DNA from: an uncultured Ruminococcus sp.
GTDB taxonomy: Bacteria; Bacillota; Clostridia; Lachnospirales; Lachnospiraceae
DNA length: 64,000 nt
Reading direction: 5' to 3'
NCBI GenBank assembly: GCA_900544395.1
Contig: UQVC01000002.1
Span: 98,430-162,429, forward strand
A program made the position numbers and the translations under genes. Positions within the stretch are counted from its first letter, which is position 1; each line of letters opens with the position of its first letter. This document shows, piece after piece, positions 8,806-17,996 of the stretch. The notes below the pieces were generated by a model. It was given only the letters and a program-made list of their open reading frames with translations, did not search any database and was not told where the DNA came from.

Positions 8806-10806
8806 TCATTCCAGAAATGTATCCTGCAGCTTTACTCCTGTTTCATTGAGCATCGCGATTAAAAGTCCGTATTCAAACTCCTGGATCGGCCGCCTTTCCT
8901 CCAGAAGGATTCCCATCACACCTTTGACGTCTCTTGCATCCTGGATCGGAAGATACATGGCTTTGGCGTCAGGCAGTGTGTGCGTACATGCTCCCGCACG
9001 ATGATGATTCGCCGCCACCCACTGTGCCACTGCCAGCTCCTGTCGGTTGATACAGGTTTTCAGATGCAGCATATCCATCCCTTTTCTTGGAAACAAAAGC
9101 GGCGTATCTGACATCTGAGATCCTTCCATCGGATAAATGATCAGAGACAGATTTAAAAGCTTTCCTGCCTGCCCGGCCACCTGAGTCCACACTTCCTGTT
9201 TCGATTTACATCTTCGAAGCTTCTGACTGTTCTCGAGCAGAATCTCCGTCCGGTATGCCTTTTTGGCACTTTCTCTGCTCTGCTGTTTCAGTCTCCTTGT
9301 CAGTGTCGCTGTGAACAATCCCACCAGAAACAACATCACAAACGTAGTCGGATATCCTTTGTCATATGCCTTCAGACTGAAATATGGTTCCGTAAAGAGA
9401 AAATTAAATGCAAACACACTGATCAAAGAAGAATACAGCGCATAAATTTTCTTATTTGCAATATAAGAGGACAGCAGAATCCCCAGAATATAAATCATGA
9501 TAATGTTGGATTCCGGCAGTCTGAAAAGCCACAGCACGTAAGCTGCAAGTGTTGCAACTGCCATCACTCCTGTAATTTCAGCCAGATCCAGAAACACGTT
9601 TTTCCAGCTCGTTTTTCTGCGCCTTTGGATCTGCACCTCTCTTTTATGCGTTTCCTTCCGGATATCCGGAATAATATAGACATCAATATTGGGCGCCATA
9701 TGGGTCAGCTTCTCCATCACTTCGATCCTAGGCCTGCGCCAGATTCCCCTGTGGTTTGTTCTTCCCATGACCACTTTAGAGACATTGCTCACGGTCGCGT
9801 ATTCCGCAATCTGATACGCTGCATCCTCACCATACACCGTTACGATTTTTGCTCCCAGCGCCTTTGCCAGTTCCAGATGGCTTTTTAATGTTTGTTTCGT
9901 CTTCTCTCCCGCCTCCTGCATGGAAGGTGTTTCCACATAAAGTGCCGTAAACTGCGCATGAAAAGCATAGGAAAGTCTGGCTGCTGTACGAATCACCTTG
10001 GCGCTGGATGGCGCAGCGGAAATACATGCCAGTATATGCTCTCCTGTATGATACTCCATATTTCCCAATACATTTCGTTCTTCTTCTGCAATTCGATTGA
10101 CCCGGTCTGCACTTCTGCGAAGTGCGATTTCTCGCAATGCCGCCAGTTTTTCTCTGCGGAAAAAATTCTGAAGCGCCCGTTCCGCCTGGATTGGTCCATA
10201 TATTTTTCCCTCTTTCATTCGATCGATCAACTCTTCCGGCTCAATATCAATCACTTCTACTTGATCTGCCTGATCAAACACACTGTCCGGAATTCGTTCT
10301 CTGACTTCAATATTCGTAATATTTCCCACCAGATCATTCAAACTTTCCAAATGCTGGATATTCACCGTTGTATATACATTGATACCAGCTCGAAGAAGCT
10401 CCTGTACATCCTGATATCGCTTTTCATTTCGACTTCCATGTACGTTTGTATGCGCCAGCTCATCCACCAGGAGTAATTGGGGTTTTCTTTGCAATGCCGC
10501 ATCCAGGTTAAACTCGCGAAGCTGAATTCCCTTGTAATCCACCATAAGGGGCGGAATTACTTCCAGCCCCTCGATCATTGCCTGTGTGTCCGGACGGGCA
10601 TGGGGTTCTATATATCCCGCTACCACATCCACCTGATGTTTTTTTGCTTCATGCGCAGCTTCCAGCATCGCATATGTTTTTCCGGAACCCGCTGCATATC
10701 CAAGAAAAATCTTCAGTTTTCCTTTTGCTTTTTTCTGTTTCTCCTCTTCCTCATATTGCAGCTTTCTCAAAAGCTGCCCGGGATCAGGTCTTTTTTCGTC
10801 CACCAA
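8806..10806 (-). CDS. kdpD: KdpD-like potassium sensor without a kinase domain
   Basis: A 666-residue protein with the sensory half of KdpD: the KdpD ATPase-like domain (Walker A GYAAGSGKT at 36-44, LLVDELAHT near 112-120), a universal-stress-protein domain (about 250-375), four DUF4118 membrane helices (about 400-495) and a GAF-like domain. It ends at KLQDTFLE, where full KdpD would continue into the histidine-kinase domains, so there is no phospho-acceptor histidine and no ATP-binding kinase domain. The stop lies well before the next gene, with no kinase remnant after it. Last gene of the kdp operon, nine bases after kdpC. It probably works with the separate kinase at 16371-17960. Confidence 0.93.
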   Translation of the reverse strand: MVDEKRPDPGQLLRKLQYEEEEKQKKAKGKLKIFLGYAAGSGKTYAMLEAAHEAKKHQVDVVAGYIEPHARPDTQAMIEGLEVIPPLMVDYKGIQLREFNLDAALQRKPQLLLVDELAHTNVHGSRNEKRYQDVQELLRAGINVYTTVNIQHLESLNDLVGNITNIEVRERIPDSVFDQADQVEVIDIEPEELIDRMKEGKIYGPIQAERALQNFFRREKLAALREIALRRSADRVNRIAEEERNVLGNMEYHTGEHILACISAAPSSAKVIRTAARLSYAFHAQFTALYVETPSMQEAGEKTKQTLKSHLELAKALGAKIVTVYGEDAAYQIAEYATVSNVSKVVMGRTNHRGIWRRPRIEVMEKLTHMAPNIDVYIIPDIRKETHKREVQIQRRRKTSWKNVFLDLAEITGVMAVATLAAYVLWLFRLPESNIIMIYILGILLSSYIANKKIYALYSSLISVFAFNFLFTEPYFSLKAYDKGYPTTFVMLFLVGLFTATLTRRLKQQSRESAKKAYRTEILLENSQKLRRCKSKQEVWTQVAGQAGKLLNLSLIIYPMEGSQMSDTPLLFPRKGMDMLHLKTCINRQELAVAQWVAANHHRAGACTHTLPDAKAMYLPIQDARDVKGVMGILLEERRPIQEFEYGLLIAMLNETGVKLQDTFLE

Positions 10807-10815
10807 AGCAACCTC

Positions 10816-11457
10816 CTATTGTTCCATTGCCGCTTTAATATCCAGATTACATCCCAAAACATTCACTCGTTCTTCTCCAAACACACCCAGTGTTTTATGT
10901 TCTGTGTTATCTTTCACAATCTGCTCTACCACTTCCTCAGAAAGTCCCGAATTTTCTGCCACTGTCGGAATCTGAACTTCTGCAGATCTTGGACTGATAT
11001 GAGGATCCAGACCGGAACCGGACGCTGTTAAAAGTTCTGCCGGAACATCTTCTGGCTTCACTCCCGGATGATCTTTTAAAAATTCATCCAAATCTTCCTG
11101 CATCCGTTTTTCTAACTCTGGATTTGAATTTCCATAGTTATACGAACCGGATGCCACACCTGCATATTCTCCGTTTTCTTTCTGTTCTTCTGTATAAGTA
11201 TTGTAATTCACAGAAGAAACTCTTCCCTGAAAATAGCAATCTTCTGTAAAGTCCTGTCCGATCAAAGCCGAACCAACGGCTTTCTTAGTATCGGTTGTCA
11301 GATTTCCTTCTTCATCGACTTTACTACCATCTGCCTTTGCTTCCATTGTCAGCTGACTGACACCTGTCAGAGCCAGCGGATAGATCAGAGAGCAAAGCAC
11401 CATCATAACAAGACAGAAAACTACTGCTTTTCCAATTGTTTTTGCAACTGTTTTCAT
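10816..11457 (-). CDS. kdpC: K+-transporting ATPase subunit C
   Basis: KdpC is the single-span accessory subunit that stabilises the KdpFABC potassium pump and supports ATP binding by KdpB. The 213 residues begin with a membrane helix (about 10-32) followed by an extracytoplasmic domain with the family motifs GSALIGQDF and ASGSGLDPHISP. The C-terminal LGVFGEERVNVLGCNLDI is also characteristic. It lies 14 bases after kdpB and directly before the sensor gene. Confidence 0.97.
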   Translation of the reverse strand: MKTVAKTIGKAVVFCLVMMVLCSLIYPLALTGVSQLTMEAKADGSKVDEEGNLTTDTKKAVGSALIGQDFTEDCYFQGRVSSVNYNTYTEEQKENGEYAGVASGSYNYGNSNPELEKRMQEDLDEFLKDHPGVKPEDVPAELLTASGSGLDPHISPRSAEVQIPTVAENSGLSEEVVEQIVKDNTEHKTLGVFGEERVNVLGCNLDIKAAMEQ

Positions 11458-11471
11458 ACTTCTGTTTCCTC

Positions 11472-13526
11472 CTACATTCCAATCAGTGCCAACAGCGGAG
11501 CTGCCAGTAAATCAATCAACTTAATTCCCAAAAATGGTACAATAATTCCACCCAGACCATAAACGCCCATGTTGCGAAGCAGCATTTTTTCCGCTTTCAT
11601 CGGTTTGTATTTTACCCCTTTCATAGCGATTGGGATCAATGCCGGAATGATAATGGCATTGAAGATCAAAGCCGAAAGAATCGCACTGGCCGGAGTTGCC
11701 AGATGCATGATATTCAATACCTGCATCTGCGGAAGCACCATCGTAAACATGGCTGGGATGATTGCAAAATACTTGGCAATATCATTGGCAATACTAAATG
11801 TAGTCAAAGATCCCCTCGTGATCAACAACTGTTTTCCGATTTCTACTACTTCCAGAATTTTTGTCGGATCGGAATCCAGATCCACCATGTTCGCCGCTTC
11901 TTTGGCTGCCTGGGTACCGGAATTCATAGCCAGTCCCACATCCGCCTGTGCCAGAGCCGGAGCATCATTGGTACCATCTCCGGTCATGGCAACCAGTTTG
12001 CCTTCTGCCTGTTCTTTTTTGATTGCTTCAATCTTATCTTCTGGTTTACACTCCGCAATAAATCCGTCCACACCGGCTTCTTTTGCAATGGTAGCTGCTG
12101 TCAACGGGTTATCCCCTGTACACATGATTGTTTTGATCCCGATTTCACGAAGTCGTGCAAATCGTTCTACCAATCCTGGTTTTACGGTATCTTTCAAATA
12201 AATAACACCTAAAATTTTATTACCTGCACATACTACAAGTGGAGTTCCGCCCAGGTTGGAAACTTCTGTCACAATGCCTTCCAGATCTTCCGGGATTGTT
12301 CCACCTGCATTTTTTACAAACGTCTTAATTGCTTCGGAAGCACCTTTTCTGACCATTGTTCCATCTTTCAAATTTACCCCGCTCATTTTAGACTGTGCAG
12401 TAAATTCCACAAACTCCATCTGTTCTGCTGCACTTTCATCAATCACACAGCCCATGTTTCTTCCAAGTTCTACTGTTGATTTTCCTTCCGGAGTCGCATC
12501 CAGTAACGAACACATGACACTATAATCTGTCAAATCTTCTTTCGAAACACCTTTCACCGGATAAAATTCTGCTGCCAGACGATTTCCATATGTAATCGTT
12601 CCTGTCTTATCCAAAATCATGGTATCCACATCACCACATGCTTCTACCGCTTTTCCTGACATTGCAATCACGTTAAATCGAGTCACTCGATCCATTCCTG
12701 CAATTCCAATTGCAGAAAGCAACCCACCAATGGTTGTCGGAATCAGGCATACCATCAACGCAATCAGCCAGGAAATCGGAATGTCCACGCCCAGATACTG
12801 TGCAAACGGATACAAAGAAACGATAACAATTAAGAAAATCAATGTCAATACGATCAATAACGTATTCAACGCGATTTCATTTGGAGATTTCTGTCTGGAT
12901 GCACCTTCTACCAATGAAATCATCTTATCCAAAAATGATTTTCCCGGTTCTGCCACAATTCTAATCTTCAGCCAATCAGAAACTACCGTTGTACCACCTG
13001 TAACAGAAGAGAAATCTCCTCCTGCCTCTCTTGTTACTGGTGCGGATTCTCCTGTAATTGCAGACTCATCTACTGATGCAACACCTTCAATAATTTCGCC
13101 ATCATTGGGAATCACTTCTCCTGTTTTTACAAGTACCACATCTCCCTTTTTTAATTCGGAAGCATTGATTGTTTTCTCTTCTCCGTTATTCAGAAGCAGT
13201 CTTGCTTTTGTATCTTGTTTTGTCTTTTTCAGGGAAGCCGCCTGTGCTTTTCCTCTTCCTTCTGCAACAGACTCTGCAAAGTTTGCAAATAATACTGTCA
13301 CAAACAAAATTGCTGTTACAATTCCATTATACACGCGATATTCTGCACTGCCTCCAAACAATGTCGGAAATATCGTCAAAAGCAATGTGATCAGAAATCC
13401 GATATCTACAACAAACATGACCGGATTTTTTACCATATAACGCAGATCCAATTTCTGGAATGCGCCTATAATGGATGATTTTAAAATATCCTTTGTAATA
13501 AATTTTGTCTTTTCTCTCTTCGCCAT
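11472..13526 (-). CDS. kdpB: K+-transporting P-type ATPase, catalytic subunit B
   Basis: The ATP-hydrolysing subunit of the high-affinity KdpFABC pump, 684 residues. The phosphorylated aspartate is D306 in LDKTGT, the actuator loop reads AITGES around 156-161 (its serine is at the position where E. coli KdpB is inhibited by phosphorylation), and MTGDGTNDAPAL marks the P-domain hinge. Membrane segments flank these at about 33-85 and 225-275 and again near the C-terminus. Between kdpA and kdpC with short gaps, as in other kdp operons. Confidence 0.98.
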   Translation of the reverse strand: MAKREKTKFITKDILKSSIIGAFQKLDLRYMVKNPVMFVVDIGFLITLLLTIFPTLFGGSAEYRVYNGIVTAILFVTVLFANFAESVAEGRGKAQAASLKKTKQDTKARLLLNNGEEKTINASELKKGDVVLVKTGEVIPNDGEIIEGVASVDESAITGESAPVTREAGGDFSSVTGGTTVVSDWLKIRIVAEPGKSFLDKMISLVEGASRQKSPNEIALNTLLIVLTLIFLIVIVSLYPFAQYLGVDIPISWLIALMVCLIPTTIGGLLSAIGIAGMDRVTRFNVIAMSGKAVEACGDVDTMILDKTGTITYGNRLAAEFYPVKGVSKEDLTDYSVMCSLLDATPEGKSTVELGRNMGCVIDESAAEQMEFVEFTAQSKMSGVNLKDGTMVRKGASEAIKTFVKNAGGTIPEDLEGIVTEVSNLGGTPLVVCAGNKILGVIYLKDTVKPGLVERFARLREIGIKTIMCTGDNPLTAATIAKEAGVDGFIAECKPEDKIEAIKKEQAEGKLVAMTGDGTNDAPALAQADVGLAMNSGTQAAKEAANMVDLDSDPTKILEVVEIGKQLLITRGSLTTFSIANDIAKYFAIIPAMFTMVLPQMQVLNIMHLATPASAILSALIFNAIIIPALIPIAMKGVKYKPMKAEKMLLRNMGVYGLGGIIVPFLGIKLIDLLAAPLLALIGM

Positions 13527-13551
13527 GTTGATTCTCCTTTCCGCTCATTTT

Positions 13552-15282
13552 CTACTGCCATAGTGACAGATGCTCGGCGATCGGTCCAAGTGCCAATGCC
13601 GGGAAGAACGTCAAAGCGGCAAAAATGTATACAATAAATACAAGAATAATCATAAAAGTTACATTGTCTGTTTTCAGCGAACCAATCGATTCGTTGACTT
13701 TCTTCTTCGCCAGCAGAGAACCTGCGATTGCAAGCTGTGCTACGATTGCAAGATATCTTCCAAAGAACATGGCCAGTCCGGTAGTAATATTCCAGAATAC
13801 CGTATTGTCTGCCAGTCCTTCAAATCCGGAACCATTATTGGCAGCAGAAGAAGAAAATTCATACAAGACCTGACTCAGTCCGTGATATCCCGGATTTGTG
13901 ATTCCTTCCAGTCCTGCCTGTGTTGCTACACCCAAAGCGGAAAATCCAAGGATCAGCAGCGGATGGATCAAAATCACAAGCGCCACCAGTTTCATCTCTT
14001 TGCCTTCAATCTTTTTATTCAGATACTCTGGTGTACGTCCTACCATCAGCCCGCAAATGAATACTGCCAGGATTACATACATGACCATATTCATCAAACC
14101 AACGCCTTTTCCACCAAAAACACAGTTGAGCATCATGTGGAGCATTGGAACCAGACCGCCAAGCGGAGTCAGTGAATCGTGCATATTGTTAACCGTTCCG
14201 GTTGTAAAGGATGTTGTTACCGTTGTAAACAATGCAGATTGCGGGATTCCAAACCGGGTTTCTTTTCCTTCCATATTTCCGGCCTGTGCAAGTCCCAGTG
14301 AATGAGTCACCGGATTGCCTGCCATCTCAGCAGAATAGCAGATTACAAGTCCCACTACAAAAAGGATGGACATTGCTCCGAAAATCACTGCTGCCTGTCT
14401 TCCCATCAGCATTGGCTTGCCAAACTGTTTTGGTGCAACTGCTTTTCTCGCCGCATTTTCTTTTCTGTTGTCATGGATCATATGACCAAATGCTACAACG
14501 CAAGAGCCCGGAAGTATCATCATGGAAATCGTTTCTATTATATTAGAAATAACAGTCGGGTTCTCAAACGGTGTCGCTGAGTTTGCACCGAAGAATCCAC
14601 CTCCGTTTGTTCCCAGATGCTTGATTGCTTCCAGTGCGGCTACCGGTCCAAGTGCCAGATCCTGCATCTTTCCTTCGATTGTCTGTATCGTTTCATTTGC
14701 CTGTAATGTCTGCGGCACTCCCTGACTTACCAGAAGAAGACCGATTACAAACGAAAACGGAATCAGGATTCTGGTCGTCACGCGGATCACATCTTCATAA
14801 AAGTTTCCCATCTTTCTTCCGGAAACTCCTCGGCAAAATGCCATACATGCTGCATAACCGCTGGCAGCTGAGGTAAACATCATAAAAATGATCACACACA
14901 ACTGACTTCCGTAAGAAAGACCGCTTTCTCCTGCATAATGCTGCAGGTTTGTGTTTGTCATAAAACTGATGATCGTATTGAAGGAAAGACTTGCCTCCAT
15001 TCCATCAGCTCCGTTCGGATTTAAAAACAGCAAATTCTGTAATCGTAAAATCAAATAGCCGATAAATACCATTACTGCATTTGCCAGTACTAAAGACATC
15101 GCGTACTTTTTCCAGCCCATGTCTTCTCGTTTGATTCCGCAAATTTTATATAAAAAATTGTCGATCGGATTGAACACCTTATCCGCAAATGTTTTTTGCT
15201 TTGTGGCGATGTGATACATATATTTTCCCATTGGAATGACCAGTATCAAGAAAATTGCCAGTGTGAGTATAATCTGTAACAT
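13552..15282 (-). CDS. kdpA: K+-transporting ATPase subunit A
   Basis: KdpA is the potassium-binding, channel-like subunit related to Trk/Ktr transporters. The 576-residue protein has about ten membrane helices and the filter-region motifs NGGGFFGANSATPFENPT, TTSFTTGTVN and SSAANNGSGFEGL that form the K+ pathway. It is preceded by kdpF (35 bases upstream) and followed by kdpB, giving the standard F-A-B-C order. The ATG has a GGAAGAG ribosome site. Confidence 0.98.
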   Translation of the reverse strand: MLQIILTLAIFLILVIPMGKYMYHIATKQKTFADKVFNPIDNFLYKICGIKREDMGWKKYAMSLVLANAVMVFIGYLILRLQNLLFLNPNGADGMEASLSFNTIISFMTNTNLQHYAGESGLSYGSQLCVIIFMMFTSAASGYAACMAFCRGVSGRKMGNFYEDVIRVTTRILIPFSFVIGLLLVSQGVPQTLQANETIQTIEGKMQDLALGPVAALEAIKHLGTNGGGFFGANSATPFENPTVISNIIETISMMILPGSCVVAFGHMIHDNRKENAARKAVAPKQFGKPMLMGRQAAVIFGAMSILFVVGLVICYSAEMAGNPVTHSLGLAQAGNMEGKETRFGIPQSALFTTVTTSFTTGTVNNMHDSLTPLGGLVPMLHMMLNCVFGGKGVGLMNMVMYVILAVFICGLMVGRTPEYLNKKIEGKEMKLVALVILIHPLLILGFSALGVATQAGLEGITNPGYHGLSQVLYEFSSSAANNGSGFEGLADNTVFWNITTGLAMFFGRYLAIVAQLAIAGSLLAKKKVNESIGSLKTDNVTFMIILVFIVYIFAALTFFPALALGPIAEHLSLWQ

Positions 15283-15316
15283 CTCTCTTCCTCCTGTTGC
15301 TGTCCTTTCTCTTTTT

Positions 15317-15394
15317 TCACAATTTCTCCGGATGTATCAGCGCATACACAAGATATCCGGCAAGTAATAAAACTAAAATTCCAAGAACGATCAT
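15317..15394 (-). CDS. kdpF: KdpF, 25-residue membrane peptide of the Kdp pump
   Basis: A short frame starting at an ATG (complement of 15392-15394) and ending in TGA reads MIVLGILVLLLAGYLVYALI followed by HPEKL. The GYLVYALI segment matches the well-known KdpF peptide, a single membrane helix that stabilises the KdpFABC complex. AGGAGGA precedes the start by a normal distance, and that ribosome site overlaps the stop codon of the 33-codon ORF upstream, so translation is probably coupled. Confidence 0.93.
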   Translation of the reverse strand: MIVLGILVLLLAGYLVYALIHPEKL

Positions 15395-15406
15395 CTTTAT
15401 ATCCTC

Positions 15407-15508
15407 CTATTTTTCTTTTGAATTGATCAGCGATTCACAAAAATTCGCAAATAATTTTACACATCCAAAACAAATAATTAAAATTCCTAGTGCAATTAAA
15501 TCCATCAT
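15407..15508 (-). CDS. 33-residue membrane peptide heading the kdp operon
   Basis: An ATG (complement of 15506-15508) with AAGGAGG eight bases upstream opens a 33-codon frame beginning MMDLIALGILIICFGCVKLF and ending in SLINSKEK. It is one membrane helix followed by a charged tail. It resembles the short, similarly unnamed ORFs with a one-helix CE-L tail that precede kdpF in some other bacteria (from memory, not searched). Its stop at 15407-15409 lies inside the kdpF ribosome site. A second ATG directly follows the first. It could be a further small pump subunit or a leader peptide. Confidence 0.7.
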   Translation of the reverse strand: MMDLIALGILIICFGCVKLFANFCESLINSKEK

Positions 15509-15533
15509 ATTTTTTTCCTCCTTGCTGTTCCCT

Positions 15534-15598
15534 ATTGTAGGACATTGCAAATAAAATCTGTGTTAAGTTCAAGGAAATTTGTATAAAAAAAGTATAAA
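15534..15598 (-). promoter_or_regulatory. KdpE binding site and activator-dependent kdp promoter
   Basis: At 15581-15598 the minus strand reads two TTTATAC copies 11 bases apart (one helical turn), closely resembling the site I recall for KdpE at the E. coli kdp promoter. About 42 bases downstream TACAAT (15539-15534) is a good -10 without a recognisable -35, as expected for an activated promoter. The implied start near 15527 places the box at about -54 to -71, which is where E. coli KdpE binds. Function is inferred. Confidence 0.7.
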
Positions 15599-15608
15599 GA
15601 TTTTAATA

Positions 15609-15664
15609 AAAAGAGACATCAAAAAAGAAGGACGCATCACCTGATGTGATAATCCTTCTTTTTT
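15609..15664 (-). terminator. Intrinsic terminator after kdpE
   Basis: AAAAAAGAAGGA (15621-15632) pairs with TCCTTCTTTTTT (15653-15664), with an inner ATCAC/GTGAT stem, and the minus-strand transcript ends in a T-rich tract. It separates the kinase-kdpE unit from the kdp structural operon. Confidence 0.85.
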
Positions 15665-15673
15665 GCCAGAAAC

Positions 15674-16378
15674 TCACTGTGCTACCCGCAGCATCCGATA
15701 TCCAATCCCGACATGTGTCTGGATATATTTCGGCTGTGATGGGTTTTCTTCGATTTTTTTTCTGAGTGTTGCCATAAACACACGCAGAGAGGCCACATCA
15801 TTATCCCATGCACTTCCCCAGACTTCTTTTGTAATATAAGTATGCGTCAACACTTTTCCAACATTTTTGGCAAGTAATGTCAATAATTTGTACTCTGTAG
15901 AAGTCATGTGTAACTCCTTCCCTTTGAGATATACGCATCCAGATACATAATCAATGCGAAGATCTCCATTGACAAATTCTTTTTCTTCCTGAGAGGAACT
16001 GGATTCCATATACTGTAATCTCCGCAGAATCACACGCAGTCTTGCCAGCAATTCTTCCACTGAAAATGGCTTTGTCAGATAATCATCAGCTCCTGCATCC
16101 AATGCTTCTATCTTATCTCTGTCCTCGCTTCTGGCACTGATCACAATAATCGGAAGATTCGACCAGGAGCGGATTTTTTTGATCACTTCCACCCCATCCA
16201 TATCTGGAAGCCCCAGATCCAGAAGCATAATATCTGGTTTCTGAGATGCTGCCTCTAAAATGGCCTGCGCTCCATTGGATGCGGTATGAAAACGATAATC
16301 CTGTGTTTCTAATGTAGTGGTAATTAGGTTTCTTACTGCTGTATCATCCTCTACAGCTAAAATCAGTGGTTTATTCAT
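15674..16378 (-). CDS. kdpE: Response regulator of the OmpR family, KdpE
   Basis: A 234-residue two-domain regulator that, when phosphorylated, activates the kdp operon. The receiver has the acidic pocket E10-D11-D12, phosphorylation site D54 in MLLDLGLPD, and the lysine in DYLTKPF; the C-terminal winged helix contains EYKLLTLLAKNVGKVLTHTYI and VWGSAWDNDVASLRVFMATL, typical of KdpE. It overlaps the end of the kinase gene by eight bases. The kdp-like site upstream of the next operon is its probable target. Confidence 0.95.
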   Translation of the reverse strand: MNKPLILAVEDDTAVRNLITTTLETQDYRFHTASNGAQAILEAASQKPDIMLLDLGLPDMDGVEVIKKIRSWSNLPIIVISARSEDRDKIEALDAGADDYLTKPFSVEELLARLRVILRRLQYMESSSSQEEKEFVNGDLRIDYVSGCVYLKGKELHMTSTEYKLLTLLAKNVGKVLTHTYITKEVWGSAWDNDVASLRVFMATLRKKIEENPSQPKYIQTHVGIGYRMLRVAQ

Positions 16379-17960
16379 TTAAGGTGACCTCCTCTGCCTG
16401 CAATGTAAATGTAAAAATCGTTCCATGCGGAACGTTGTCCTCTACTAAAAGCTTTCCCCCATGTGCCTGTATAATAGATTTGCAAAGAAACAATCCCAAT
16501 CCCATCCCTCTTCTGCTATCTGCAATCTGACTGTCTGCAGTATAAAACATATCAAAAATTTTTTTCTTTGCATCATTCGCAATTCCTGGCCCATTGTCTG
16601 CAATAGAAATGGCAATCATGTTTTCCTTTTTTTCTGCATGAACTTTGATGACAGAACCTTTTGGTGTATACTTCAACGCATTATCTACAATATTAATAAT
16701 CACCTGTATAATCAATCGAGAATCCATCTTTGCCAACAACAATTCCTCCGATGGAGTAAAGATTAACTCATACTCCGAGTGATCCCGGCTGATGTGCTTC
16801 ATCGCCTCCTCAATCACCTCATCTACCAGTTCAATTTGCAGATTCAGGTTCATCGTTCCATCTTCCAATCTTGTCACAGAAAGCAAATTTTCTACCAAAT
16901 TGATCAACCACATCGAATCATCATAAATATCCTGATATAACTGTTTCTGCTTTTCTGCCCCCAAAGCCGATGCACGATTTAGCAAAATTCCGGCATTTCC
17001 AGAAATACTGGTCAGAGGAGTCCGAAGATCGTGAGAAATCGAACGCAGAAGATTGGCACGCAATTGTTCATTTTTTGCCTGTGCCAGTGCTTCCTCCCGT
17101 TTCCGGTTATAACACTCTTTTTCCAGTGCCATCGCACATTCTCCCAAAATCGAAAGGATTAAATTTTGTTCATATACATCCATCTTCATTTCTTCCAGAG
17201 CAATACCGATGACTCCATATACCGTGTCTTCATTTCGGATTGCCAGATACAGACAATGTGCCTCCGGATAAATTTCTGTTCCCGTACCTGCCCGTTTCCG
17301 ATTTTCAAATACCCATTGTGCAATGGTTCTCTCCTCCGGCTGCAAATAGACTTCCTTTTCTGTAACATCAAATTCTGCCATACAAAACTTTGGCTCCATC
17401 AATGTTCCATCTGAAGCCAGATAATAGACCACTGTTTTTCCCATCATCCGCATCAGATGTCTGGCAGTTTCTTCCATCATTTCTTCTGCATCCTTTGCTT
17501 TCTGCAGCATCTGATTGGTCTCCAGCAAAATCCGGGTACGAAGTGCCATTTGTTCTGCCCGGTGTCCTTGTCGTCTGATCTGGATTGCCAGATTACTGAC
17601 GATCATGGCTGCAATAAATACAATTATAAATGTCATCGGATATCCGGACCCATAAGCCGAAAATGTAAATACCGGCTCTGTAAACCAAAAATTAAACAAC
17701 AACACACTCAGCAGGGAGGACAAAACACTCCATCCTCTGTTCACTGTAATAATTGCAATGATCAACACGCCCAAAATATACACAATAATCATGTTTTCTT
17801 CGGAAAACCCCAGTTGTTGAAACAAAAAGCAAACCACTGTTGCTGCCAGAAGAATCCCTATCATTACACAAAATCCTTTCAGAAACCGTTTCCAGTCTCC
17901 TGTCCGTTCAAATTTCATCTTTTTCTTACCGTCCTTTTCACTTCCTGTCAAATTTAACAC
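16371..17960 (-). CDS. KdpD-like sensor histidine kinase lacking the KdpD/USP input domains
   Basis: A membrane kinase of 529 residues: four DUF4118 helices (about 30-130), a GAF-like domain (about 150-285), then HisKA with the phospho-acceptor H310 in LRSISHDLRTPLTS, and an HATPase domain with the N, G1 and G2 boxes (VDNALKYT, ADNGPGI, GMGLGLFLC). It corresponds to the C-terminal two thirds of KdpD and shares the DUF4118-GAF part with the kinase-less protein at 8806-10806. The longest frame begins at GTG, but a TTG at 17951 has GAGGTG six bases upstream and is the more likely start. It overlaps kdpE. Confidence 0.92.
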   Translation of the reverse strand: MLNLTGSEKDGKKKMKFERTGDWKRFLKGFCVMIGILLAATVVCFLFQQLGFSEENMIIVYILGVLIIAIITVNRGWSVLSSLLSVLLFNFWFTEPVFTFSAYGSGYPMTFIIVFIAAMIVSNLAIQIRRQGHRAEQMALRTRILLETNQMLQKAKDAEEMMEETARHLMRMMGKTVVYYLASDGTLMEPKFCMAEFDVTEKEVYLQPEERTIAQWVFENRKRAGTGTEIYPEAHCLYLAIRNEDTVYGVIGIALEEMKMDVYEQNLILSILGECAMALEKECYNRKREEALAQAKNEQLRANLLRSISHDLRTPLTSISGNAGILLNRASALGAEKQKQLYQDIYDDSMWLINLVENLLSVTRLEDGTMNLNLQIELVDEVIEEAMKHISRDHSEYELIFTPSEELLLAKMDSRLIIQVIINIVDNALKYTPKGSVIKVHAEKKENMIAISIADNGPGIANDAKKKIFDMFYTADSQIADSRRGMGLGLFLCKSIIQAHGGKLLVEDNVPHGTIFTFTLQAEEVTLNE

Positions 17961-17996
17961 CTCATATCTAAAGACTGCATGAAGATTTATCCTTTT

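Noticed and set aside
12619..13440. A 273-codon plus-strand frame opposite kdpB
   Set aside because: Mirror of kdpB codons; kdpB motifs run unbroken through the region.
15317..15508. Reading the kdpF region as an untranslated leader
   Set aside because: Two ribosome sites at proper spacing and an unmistakable KdpF peptide show that it is coding.
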